A stretch of 64,000 nucleotides of DNA from Impatiens glandulifera (lineage: Eukaryota > Streptophyta > Magnoliopsida > Ericales > Balsaminaceae), in assembly GCF_907164915.1 (NCBI RefSeq), contig NC_061862.1, positions 31,149,628 to 31,213,627 of the forward strand. Direction: 5' to 3'. Positions 41,836 through 54,000 of the stretch are shown here, one piece after another (positions within the stretch are counted from its first letter, which is position 1; each line of letters starts with the position of its first letter). Below the pieces are notes generated by a model. The model did not search any database, had not been told where the DNA came from, and saw only the letters and a list, made by a program, of their open reading frames with translations. A program made the position numbers and the translations under genes.

Positions 41836-44720
41836 CTACGGAACTGGCTTGGTAAACATATCAGCTGGATTGTCTGCAATCCACACTTTGTTTACCTTGA
41901 TCCTCTTCTCACTTCTCAGAAAATGGTACCTCACATCAATGTGTTTTGTTCTTTCATGGTGAACTTGATCATTGGTTAAGCATATTGCACTCAAACTGTC
42001 GCAATACACTGGAGCCTGATCGTGGTGTAGACCCAAGTCACTAACCAATCCTTTCAACCAGATTCCCTCCTTAGCAGCTTCTGTCAAAGCCATATATTCT
42101 GCCTCTGTAGTAGACAAGGTTACTGTCGGCTGCAGAGTAGCCTTCCAACTCACAACAGAACCACCAAGCGTGAATACATAACCGGTCATCAATCTTCTAC
42201 TGTCTACATCTCCAGCATAGTCAGAATCTGAGTAACCAGATACTAGACACTGACTATCACCACCATAACTGAGACCAATATCAGATGTACCCCTGAGGTA
42301 GCGGAAAATCCTCTTCACTGCTTTCCAGTGTTCCTTACCAGGGTCTCCCATGAACCTACTAACAACACTAACAGCATGTGCAAGATCCGGTCTAGTGCAG
42401 ACCATAGCATACATTAAGCTTCCCACTGCACTAGCATAAGGAACATGTGACATGTATTCCTTCTCCTGAGATGATTTGGGTGCACATACTACAGACAAAT
42501 GTGCATTTGAAGCACTAGGAGTATCAATGGGCTTAGCAGTAGCCATTCCAAACCTCGATAGAACTTTCTAAATATATCCCTTCTATGACAAGAATAACTT
42601 CTTATGACTTCTATCTCTGTAGATCTCCATTCCCATAATTTTCTTAGCAGCACCTAAATCTTTCATTTCGAATTCTATACTGAGTAGTCCCTTCAACTTT
42701 TGAATGTCAGACTTCTTCTCAGCAGCTAGCAACATATCATCTATATACAATACCAAATAGACGAAGGAACCATCTTTGAGCTTGTTGTAGTAGACACAAT
42801 TGTCATACGGACTCCTTGAATAGTCAAACTTAAACATGTAGCTATCGAACCGCTTATACCGTTGCCTCGGAGACTGTTTCAGTCCATATAAGGACATCTT
42901 CAACTTGTAAACATATTCCTCTTTTCTAGGTTCCTGAAAACCATCTGGCTGAGTCATGTATATCTCTTCTTCCAACTCTCCATGTAAGAAAGTTGTCTTC
43001 ACGTCTAGCTGTTCGAGTTCCAGGTTCTGATGTGCAACTATAGCAAGTAGCACCCTAATGGAAGTATGTCTGACTACCTGTGAGAATATCTCATTATAGT
43101 CCACTCCCTCTTTCTGACTGAACCCTCTAGCAACTAACCTAGCTTTATACTTGACCCCCTCAGCTAGTGACAACCCTTCCTTCTTATTGAACAACCATTT
43201 ACAAGTGACAACCTTTCTCCTTGGTGGTCTTCTAGCTAATTCCCAAGTCTGATTCCTTTGAAGTGACGCCATCTCATCTCCCATGGCAGCAAGCCATTGG
43301 ACAGACTTAGTACCCGTAACAGCTTCCTTGTAGGTGGATGGCTCATGAGGATCCACTTCCTCTGCAACCTATAAAGCATAGGCAACCATGTCCTCATGGC
43401 CATACATTATAGGATGTACACCAAAATTAGCTCTTCTAGGGCGATTAAGAGCTAGATTTTGATGTTCTATAGATGATGATGGAGCAACTTAAAAATCTGC
43501 CGCTGAAAATGATTGAGAAAAACTCTCCTCTGCTTCACAACTAGCCTCGGTCTTTTCCTTCTCCACCTGTTTCTCGACACCACAATCTACCGGAATGGTG
43601 AACTTCACAGTTGGGTTAAGCATGGAATTTTCATTAAAGACAACATTCCTACTCAGAATATCCCTCCTCTCAGAAGGGGACCAGATCCTATATCCTTTCA
43701 CACCATTCCCAAAGCCTACAAATACTCCCTTCTTTGCTCTTGGCTCCAACTTCCCCTCATTGACATTATAGTAGACTGTGCAACCAAAAGTTCTCAAAAT
43801 AGAGTAATCAACAAGCTTCCCAGACCATAGTTCATAAGGAGTTTTCAGATTTATACCTGTGTGAGGTCCACGATTAATCAGATAGCATGCTGTGTTAACT
43901 ACTTCAGCCCAAAACATTCTTGCTAACCCAGCATTTGAGAGCATACACCTAGCTTTCTCCAGTAGTGTCTGATTCATACTTTCTGCTACACCATTCTGCA
44001 GGGTTGTATTCCTAACCGTATGATGTCTGGCAATCCCCTGAGTCTTGCAAAACTCATTAAACTCAGACTAACAAAATTCTAAACCATTATCAGTTCGTAA
44101 CCTCTTGACCTTCTTCCCAGTTTGATTCTCCACTAATGCCTTCCACTGCTTGAAGTTCTTGAAAACATAACTCTTATGCTTCATTATGAATATCCAGGTC
44201 ATCCTTGAATAATCATCAATCAACGACAGAAAATACATGTGACCCCCCAAAGACTCTACACGTGACGGCCCCCAACAATCAGAGTGGATGTAATCAAGTG
44301 TGCCTTTTGTTCTATGAATCGCTTTGGGGAACTTGTTGCGATGTAGTTTCCCAAAAACACAATGTTCACAAAACCCAAGATCCTTTATATTATGCCCACA
44401 GAGAAGATCATCTTTTATCAGAATTTGCATCCCCCTCTCACTCATATGCCCAAGCCTCATGTGCCACAACTTCGTCATGTCTCCTTGGTCAATCTCGGAG
44501 GAAGCAACAGCAGCAGAATCAGATATCGTAGTACCTTGTAGAAAATACAAAGTGCCCCGCTTCACACCTTTCAGAATCACATCTGAACCCTTGTAAACAT
44601 GTAAGGCTCCACTTTCACCTTTGAAACTAAACCCCTTCTTGTCCAAAAGACTTAGAGATATCAGATTCTTCGTCATGTGTGGAACATGTCTAACTTCGTT
44701 CAGTGTACGGAATTTTCCAT
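41836..44720 (-). pseudogene. Copia (Tork-type) pol remnant
   Basis: From 5' to 3': NLISLSLLDKKG and LWHMRLGHMSERGMQIL, CEHCVFGK (GAG_pre-integrase, 44676-44330); integrase core with Asp in YIHSDCWGP and Asp in LRTDNGLEFC, then TAG at about 44069, continuing to SMNQTLLEKARCMLSNAG with GVAES in place of the usual VVER Glu context (43977-43489); reverse transcriptase 43356-42583 (QLDVKTTFLHGELEEEIYM, YIDDMLLAA); RNase H 42546-41836 (GYSDSDYAGD, STTEAEYMALTEA, YCDSLSA, HIDVRYHF). Stops at about 44069, 43487, 43357 and 42570 inactivate it. Confidence 0.9.
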
Positions 44721-44737
44721 CATGAGTCCTAATATTG

Positions 44738-46423
44738 ATCGATCATGAAGCTCTTAAATACTTGCTGGAACAAAGAGTTCAAACCCCGGCACAAGAAATA
44801 TGGCTCTACAAATTGGTGGGATACGATTTTGTTGTTCAATATAAAAGGGGAAAAGAAAACTTGGTAGCATATGCTTTGTCTAGGCGGGTAGCATGTATCC
44901 AATGTGCAGGAATTCGGTCTATCACACCGCTGTCCAAAAACAAATTCAAGAAAGCTATGAAGAATATCCCAACTTAGCCAAAGTCATTCGTGAAATTCTT
45001 GCTAATGCTGATTCTCACCCAGAATGCTCATATGACCACGGGTTGTTAAGAAAAAGGGACCGGCTGGTGGTGGGAAAGAATAACGATCTCAGAAATATCT
45101 TAATTGCAGCCATGCACTTGGGAGAAGAAGGGGGGCATTCGGGGACTCAGTTCACCCAGAAGAAAATACAGCTTGTTTACTCTTGGTCAGGGATGCTCAA
45201 AGATATTAGAGAATTTGTCCGAACCTGTGAAGTTTGCCAAAAAAATAAACCTGATAATTCAGCATATAGGGGTCTGCTTCAGCCCTTAGCAATTCCCAAT
45301 CGATTTTGGGAATCGGTCTCCATGGATTTCATTGAAAGCTTGCCAAAGTCAAAAGGTAAAAGTGTTATATTTGTAGTAGTTGACAGACTATCGAAAATGA
45401 CCCACTTTATGAGTCTACAACACCCTTTTTCTGCTCGGACAGTAGTTGAATTATTTGTGGACAATGTTTTCAAGCTCCACGGAATGCCAACAATCATCAT
45501 TAGTGATCGGGGCAAAGTGTTCCTAAGCACCTTCTGGTAGGAATTTTTAAGTATACAAGGAGTAAAACAAACTTTATCCTCAGCCTATCACCCCTAGACG
45601 GATGGCCAGACTGAGATAGTCAACAAACGTTTGGTCACTTATTTACGCTGCATGGCTGGCCAAACTTCAAAAGATTGGGTACACTGGTTGCCTTTGGCTG
45701 AATGGTGGTACAATACTAATTTCCATACAACAATACAAACAACACCTTTCGAAGCCATATATGGATACCCCCTCCGGTCCACACACCGTATGTAGCAGGA
45801 GACTCGAGAGTAGAAGAAGTGGATGTATCGTTAACAGCCAGGGAAGCCTCACTCCAACTCATAAAATTCCATTTGAAAAGAGCCCAGAATGGTATGAAGC
45901 AGCAGCAGGACAAGAAGAGAAAAGATGTCACATTGCAAGTGGGTAGTTGGGCATTGGTGAAGTTACAGCCATATAAACAACGTTCGGTCCAGAAGTTATT
46001 CCACAAGCTCTCACTAAAGTATTTTGGGCCATTTGAAGTGTTGGAAAGGATTGGAGAAGTTGCTTACAAGCTGGAACTCGGGACCGACAACAGTATACAC
46101 AATTTATTCCATGTCTCGCAATTAAAATCATTCCAAGGTACCCCTGCTGCTGTTGAAAATATTCCCCAACTTAGCACACAACCAAATAGGACCAGCAAAA
46201 TTGTGGGTGAACAAGACATAATGGTGCATGAGAAAATGAAAAAACAGCTGCTAATCAATTGGGATGGGGCCCAAACAGAAGACCAAACTTGGGAAGATGC
46301 AGAAGTGATAAGCATTCAATGCCCAGAGATACTAGCAGCAAGGAGGCAAACACGACAACAATCTCTTCGTCGGGGTCGACGAACTTCTGATGGGGGAGAT
46401 GATGTTACGATCCAAGAATAATA
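44738..46423 (+). pseudogene. Gypsy pol remnant: RNase H end, integrase, chromodomain-like tail
   Basis: RNase H end (KRGKENLVAYALSRR, with Tyr for the usual Asp in VADALSR); HHCC zinc finger of integrase (H-x-G-x-x-G-H-S-G, CEVCQKNK, about 45110-45250); integrase core with Asp in VSMDFIESLPKSKG (45320-45360), Asp in ISDRGKVF and Glu in DGQTEIVNK (45600-45625). A TAG stop lies at 45538-45540, another near 45596, and a frameshift near 45765. The frame from 45819 gives the GPY/F module (LSLKYFGPFEVLERIGEVAY) and a chromodomain-like end (LLINWDGAQTEDQTWEDAEV). Chromodomains steer integration towards certain histone marks. Confidence 0.88.
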
Positions 46424-46888
46424 AAGTGCACCATTCAAGGTCCTATGGAACACTTGGGCTAGAGACTCGGTCGGAAACTCTGTTTTCATAGCATAACAAT
46501 AATATTTTAATTATGTTTTTCTATTCCCACAAAACTGATTGTTGACTAAGTCCCTAAAGTTGTTATAACAGAATTGTAACCGACTCTTGGGTAATTCAGC
46601 CTCTATAAATGCTGATGCCCACCCCACTTTTTGGGCTATGAATGGAAGTTTGTGAAACTTGTTGCTCTAAGTAATCTCTCGACCCTTAACTTTTTTCTTG
46701 GACTACTAGGTGTATTCTAGTGGTATTCTCTTCTCACTCCGGTTTCTTCTCTCTTTAACCTCGAATTCTCTCCTCACTCTATGTCCGCTGTGTTTGAGTA
46801 TTGAATTTCATCCTTGGTTCCAACAATCAAGAACCCGTTTCTTGAATCAAAGAACTCGAAAGGCTCGGTTATAGTTTAAAGCGTAACA
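46403..46888 (+). repeat. 3' LTR of the gypsy element
   Basis: 486 bp, TGTTACGATCC to AGCGTAACA. It follows the polypurine tract directly. A TATA-like CTCTATAAATGC is at 46601-46612, preceding the probable R region. The five bases after it are CATTC; the partner duplication is lost with the 5' end. Confidence 0.8.
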
Positions 46889-48000
<1,112 letters not shown>

Positions 48001-51000
48001 TGACTTTTCGGATTCTATTTAAAAAAGTTTTACATGTGTTCTGGATTCTTAGAACCCTAGATTTCTCTCTGCCTTCTCTCTAAGATATCTTGTTCATCTT
48101 CATTTTCTACTCTCAAAATGGTTCACAAGAAGCTTATCTCTCTTGGTCACAACACCATGTAGGTAGATTTTGATTTTGTTTACTCTTTCAATCAACAAGA
48201 TATTGTGGATATGTTATGTTCTCTTAAATACTCTGATCTTTGGAAGAATCTTGGCGGTCCTTACATTTTTTACGAAAATGAGGTCTGTGAGTTCTTCAAG
48301 ACGGCGAACGTGGTCGTAGATTCGATAACGGCGATGGTCAACGGAAAGTTTATTTCATTCGGAGAATCGGTGTATGCTGAGTTCCTTGAACTTTCATCTG
48401 AGGGTCACACCTTTGATATAGCGCTTCTAGCGGAAACTATCTCGGAAATGTAGATCGTTCTCTCAAATGATGGTAGTTCAATCAGATTAAACGAAAAGAA
48501 GAAGGTCCTGAAGCCGCATTTCATACTTCTAAACGATATTGTGGCGAAGGCTCTTCAGGGCAGGTTCGTTCGACATGTACAGCCAAGACCGTTTCGATTA
48601 TATGACGGTTATTTCTAAAGGTATGCAAATCAACTGGGCATCTACGTTATTTTCTAATCTCTGCTAGTTGGTTTACTCAAAAACAAGCAAAGTGTGGGCT
48701 TCTTAGTCCAACTTGGGTGGTTTATGGAGCATCTGGGTGTTTCTATGGGCGATGGTGAGGCTATTAACCCTAGTCGCATACTCACCAACTTCTCCATGAA
48801 GAGCACCCTTGCAAGATTGAATCTCTCAAAGGACTTGGTTTCTATCTCATCTAGCCAATAGACGGGTGACCAGTCGGTTACTCGGTCTAAACGTCAGACT
48901 ATTTCTATTCATTCTATGGGGGCGAAAAGAACCAAATCGGTCATGGAATTTGCGACTAGCACGAATAGCCAAAGACTGCATCGAAGAAGGAATCTGGAGC
49001 AGTTGACTCCAGGGCAAGACATGGTTTTCCTCCCCTTTTCGCTATTCCAATATCATCCCTTTAGCCCTCCCCAACCCAATGAAGAAGTAGGCTAAATCTT
49101 TTAGTCCTGTTGTCGATCAGTCTAAAGCGTCTAAGACGTCTAAGGAATCTAAGGCGTCTAAAAAGGTAATTTTTCTTCTCCTCTGGATGCAGTGCCTAAT
49201 ATTGATGTTCCTGTATTGAAACAAGCTGAGAGACCGATTGTTGAGCCAGTTGCTCCAAATATTGAATGTCTTAACAGAAATATATCGTCTATCCTTCCTA
49301 ATGAATCAGTAGCAGTTGAGGCTACTGATAAAGGAAATATTATTGATGAAACAAAGAAGGTAATTCTCCAACTCCTAATACTATTACTTTCTTTGAACAA
49401 GCTCCCATTCAGCCGAATGTTGAGACGCTTGTTGTTAAAACTTGTGAAGAACAACCCACAGTTAAGGGAAAGGGTGTAGTGTCTATACTCCCAAAAGGGG
49501 CATTTCAAAGATTATGTCCCCTTACAAAATTATGAGAGCATCTAGGGGCTCTCATGGCATAACCATCGGAGAACCTCTTCCCACTCCCAAATCAACCGTA
49601 GTTCTTGGAAAAGGAAAATGCATTGCTAAAGACATTTCGGAAAAGGTTTTGGGGGCTAGTTGCATTGTGAATATTATGATGGAGCAAGTTTAAGCGAAAG
49701 CAGCTGAGAAGATCGATATCTTCGACACCTAGGTAAATTACAAGTTAGTCACTCCATTTGATAAATTTATTTCGGAAGATGAAATTGAGAAAAATTGGAA
49801 GAAGCTGATTAAGATGGAGAAGAGAGTCATGAAATGGGCTAAGACATATGAGGTATTTGAAGCCCTCAAAAGGAAGGATCTCGTGGTGACCAATATCATG
49901 GAACGTATTCTTTTTCCCATGATTGAGGCAAGAAAGGCCAACTTCAATTCGCTCGATAGGGATACTCTTGCATAGCAGAATGCTTTGAAGCAACTAGACT
50001 TGATTATGAACAACTATTGATCAACAGTCCTTCAACACATTCATGGCACCGAGTCTTCCAGGTTGTATTTGTTTGATGATTTATTGTCTAGCCAAGACGA
50101 GCCGATGCAGATCCTTGAAGGTGATCAAATTATTTCGAAAGAAGAGGAGCAGACTGTTGTCTATCTTGTTGATCTGGCCAATTATTGAAGAAAAGTGGCT
50201 GATGGCCCAGCGTATTGTTGAACAGACCTCGGTCTTGGTTCAATCTAAAATTAATTTAGAAGAAGAGGTTGTTGTTGTTAAAGATTTTCAGACGTCTATT
50301 CCTTAGAAGGAGGCATCTGAAGTGGCTCCTCCTATTCTTGAAGTTGAAACATCTCCGTTGGGTGAGGAAGAATCAGCAAAGTTAGTTGATCAATCTCCTG
50401 GATCAGAAGCTAAGGGGGAACTCTTAAAGGAAGCAGGTTCTGAGAAGATTCTCTCTCCTGAGGGGGAACAATCTAATAAAGATGAGTCATCCTCATCTTT
50501 GGAAGAGGCACAATCCTCACCATTGGAAGAAAGTCCAATTCCTTCTCCTCGATCATCACCCATCAAGACACCAACTGATGTTGTTGATAAAGTTGATAAT
50601 TTATCTCTTCACTCTGAAGGTATTTCAGAACATATTCATCAAGTATGTACTGAAATTTTAAACGAACAAGATCAGTCTCGAGATGGATCAAAGGCGCCCT
50701 CTTCCCCTCCCAAAGATAAAGAACCAGAGCGTTCTTTACAAGTGAATGTGTATGTTAGTCTCATTCGCACTACCCCAGCTTGTTCTCAAGTCGTGTCCTC
50801 AACTACTCGATCTTCTGAAGAAATTTCTCCCGGAGGAGCAAACTTTTGTAACTCCGTGTTGGGTGCGATGAATTCTATTCAACAGAATAGGCTAGACATG
50901 CAGTCCAGATTGGCTAATCTTGAGAAGGGGTCTACTTCAAGTAGGAAAGATGTGTCTTCCATTCTTGCTACCCAAAGAGAAACGAAGAAAACCCTGAAGA

Positions 51001-51787
51001 GGAACACACACTAGTAAAAAAAGACCTTCTAGCCATTGGTAAACCAATCGCTATTCATATCCAAACCAATCTCTAGAAGAATATAGCGATTGATCATAAA
51101 CCAATCGCCATCAATCGGCATAGGTGTTCTCGCTGTTGCCTTAATTGACAACGGCGATTGGTGAATATCCACTCGCAATTTCCCTATGGCGATTGGCTAG
51201 TTTTCCAATAGCAATTTCCTTTAGTCTTTGGCGATTGGTTATTATACCAATCACAATTTCCCTTTAGTTTTTGGTGATTGGTTAATAAACAAATCGCCAC
51301 TTCCTATATCGAAAATTTTAAAAAAAAATTATCAATTTCTTTCAATAACAGCAAATAAACAGATAGATTAGAAATCCCTGAACTAGAATGTGAATCCACG
51401 TGTGTGGCTGGAAAACCCTGCAACTGTATCATTATAACATGTACACGACAATAATAGTATCCCTTTATGTAACAGAAGCAAAACAAGTCTTCACCAAATC
51501 AATGGCTTCTACTTCTGAGAGAGGAGTAATAACATCCTGAAAAAACATAATTCTAATATAAGTCCATTTAATAAGTATTACATAAAACCACATAATTCTT
51601 TAGATTAAGATAGGATGCAGTAAGCTTTGAATGACTTAACTCGGTAGTCAAAAGACAACATTAACACTTGAAAAATAATTAAATTACATCAATAGTTTCA
51701 CATTTTATTAAATGAACTTGCGCGTATCAAGTACATACAATATATTTTCAATTAGTATAATCAACATTTATTTTTCAGATACTAATC

Positions 51788-52318
51788 CAGTGTTCTAAAT
51801 GGCGGTCGAGGCGGCCGCCTAGGCGGCCGCCTAGGCGGCGCCTAGGCGGTAGGCGGTCCAACACCGCTCCGCCTATACATGAGGCGGTCAGATTATTTAA
51901 TTATTTATTATTTTTAATTAATTAATTACTAATATTAATATATGTATATATATATTTAATAAAAAACTATTTATCACCCACTATTTATTTAAATTTTGAA
52001 ATGGCTCTCTACATTCCAATTCATTTATCTTATTCTTTTCTGTTTCTTATCTTATTCACCTCACCTCCTTGATCATCTACATCTTCTTAGATCATCTAAT
52101 CATCTATCTCTTCTCCAGCTCGTCTACATACTTATTTTTGTTAAATGTTACTATATTAGAGAATATTAATTTGACTTTTTAGTAAAATGATAATTATAGA
52201 ACATCTTTATTATATTTATATTCAACCGCCTAGGCACCGCTTAGGCACCGCCTAAGCACCCGAGGCAGTAGGCAGTCACTTATCGCTCCGCCACCGCCTA
52301 CCGCCGTTTAGAACACTG
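51788..52318. mobile_element. Non-autonomous hAT-type element, 531 bp
   Basis: Terminal inverted repeats start CAGTGTTCTAAA and end TTTAGAACACTG. The 8-bp duplication TACTAATC flanks both sides (51780-51787, 52319-52326). Inside each end are CCTAGGCGGC-type palindromic repeats (51808-51860; 52225-52310); the middle is AT-rich. No transposase. It lies in the intron between the last two captured PBF1 exons. Confidence 0.95.
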
Positions 52319-53853
52319 TACTAATCTAATTCAGTACTTAAAATTCAGTATAACATTCAACACTTAATTTTCAGTTTATCAAACACACCCCTAATTAAAA
52401 TAAAATGTGAGGACTGGAGCATATGTATCAATCAAAATACAAACCTGAGCATGTAGTAAAAGGGAGCTTGGCGACTTTAGTTGATTGTTCAAGAATAGCA
52501 TAACCAGTGTAGAACCAGACCCTTGAGCACTATATCCAACTCTCTCATAAGATCCAACGGCATCATACGTGAATACACACCCCTTTCCAAATTTGTTAAA
52601 ATATAAAATGTTTTTGATGTGAATGATGAGAATAAGAGTTTAATGAGATCAGAAATCACACCACTGTACCTTCACTGTCAAGACCATCCAACACATTAAA
52701 TGCGTAATAAGGAAAGAAGTGTTTGTCGTAGAGTGTGTTAGAAAGAAACTAAGCCATAGCAGGGCAACTCATCTACTTATTATGTTGATGCTGATAAGTC
52801 TGTCAATTATCAAGAAAAAATAAACATCACTCTATGCATTACAGGCGAACAACTCTAGAGAATGTGAAATAAAAATAATTACATTTCAAAGAAACTAGAA
52901 AGTAAGACGCATAAAAAATTTGGGGAAGAAAAAAACAATCCCATAACCAATTCATCTATTATAATATGACTTCTGAAATTGAACTAGTTAACAAATATGA
53001 AAAAACAAAATGTATACAATGAACTAGCACCATCATTCATTCATTTTAAGCTTCATAGATAAAACTGCTTCCCCAGAAAATAACTTTTATAATCTAAGAG
53101 ATTGAAATCCTTTATCATAGTATAATGATAGAGAAAACTGCTTCCCTAGAAAATGTAATCAAATTTTCAAGCAATTATGTTACAAAATAATGATGCCAAC
53201 AATATCTCACTATAATAAAGTACCTAGCTATCAAAAGCTCTTGCATGAATGATGAATCTCACATCAGCTAGAAATCCTAAAGAGGCCATCTAAATTTTAT
53301 CTAATCTGCAACCGTAATCATTATCCTTCTTTGAATACTTACCAAGTGTCTAGCTGCCAAAACCTTTTGCAAAGCTATCACATCAGCTTGAAATCCTGAA
53401 GAGGCCATATAAGCTTTATCTTCTCTGCAAGATAAAAAATTATTTCATGTTAGAAAGGAAGGACTTTTGGGCTTTGGCTTGTAATCATAGACCGACAAAA
53501 CAATCTTTTCGACTTTAAACAAACAAAAAAATACATTCTTTAGTTAATGAGATGTAATTGAACAGACCAGATAATCTAAACTTCATAACTACATCTCTCC
53601 AACCATAACAAAACTGTATGCTCCATGTTGACTTAGGAAAATCCCACTACTAAGTCATGAACACTCCAAACTAATGTTGCCAACAAACAATGTATACAAT
53701 CATATGGATCTTATTTGTTATCACAAAATAATCTACACAATAGCTTTTATAACAAAAATACTATGATTTGGATCATGATCTAGAAATACATTCAATTTCA
53801 AATAACTTGGGGACAATGATAAGAACAGGAAAATAGAGGAAATAAGTAAAAAC

Positions 53854-54000
53854 CTTTCTAAGAAGAATGGCGACATCAGCTTGAGATTCTTCAATGGATT
53901 GATTACCACACTCGGTGCAACGAATATTATGACTAATGTTTGTTGCTCTGGCATTTTCAATTCGAACCTTGGTTACTAAATCATCATCTTCACTATTCAT
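53854..54000 (-). pseudogene. Captured first exon of a mitochondrial CcmH-like gene
   Basis: From the ATG at 54000, 49 codons read MNSEDDDLVTKVRIENARAT, then NISHNIRCTECGNQSIEESQ and ADVAILLRK, ending at a GT donor (53853-53852). This is the N-terminus of CcmH, the cytochrome c maturation factor that keeps apocytochrome haem-binding cysteines reduced; the R-C-T-E-C dithiol motif is intact. The rest of the gene, including the membrane anchor, is absent. A possible 5' untranslated exon lies at about 54270-54335. It lies inside what would be the second intron of the captured PBF1 fragment, on the same strand. Confidence 0.85.

Larger units (their letters stand above)
41231..44737 (-). mobile_element. 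Tork/Tnt1-like Copia retrotransposon, 5'-truncated
   Basis: Minus strand. The 3' LTR is 41231-41614, then a polypurine tract, then RNase H, reverse transcriptase, integrase and the start of the GAG_pre-integrase region up to 44737. There the sequence switches abruptly to a gypsy element on the other strand. Protease, gag, primer site and 5' LTR are lost. The reverse transcriptase (YIDDML, FEMKDLGAAK) and RNase H fit the Tork/Tnt1 group and not the Sirevirus-like elements of this window. Confidence 0.85.
44738..46888 (+). mobile_element. Ty3/gypsy chromovirus-type retrotransposon, 5'-truncated
   Basis: Plus strand. It enters abruptly inside RNase H (DHEALKYLLEQRVQTPAQE) at 44738, continues through integrase and a chromodomain-like tail, and ends with a polypurine tract (GATGGGGGAGATGA, 46389-46402) and a 3' LTR 46403-46888. 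The 5' LTR, gag, protease and reverse transcriptase are missing. It abuts the equally truncated Copia fragment head to head. Confidence 0.85.
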
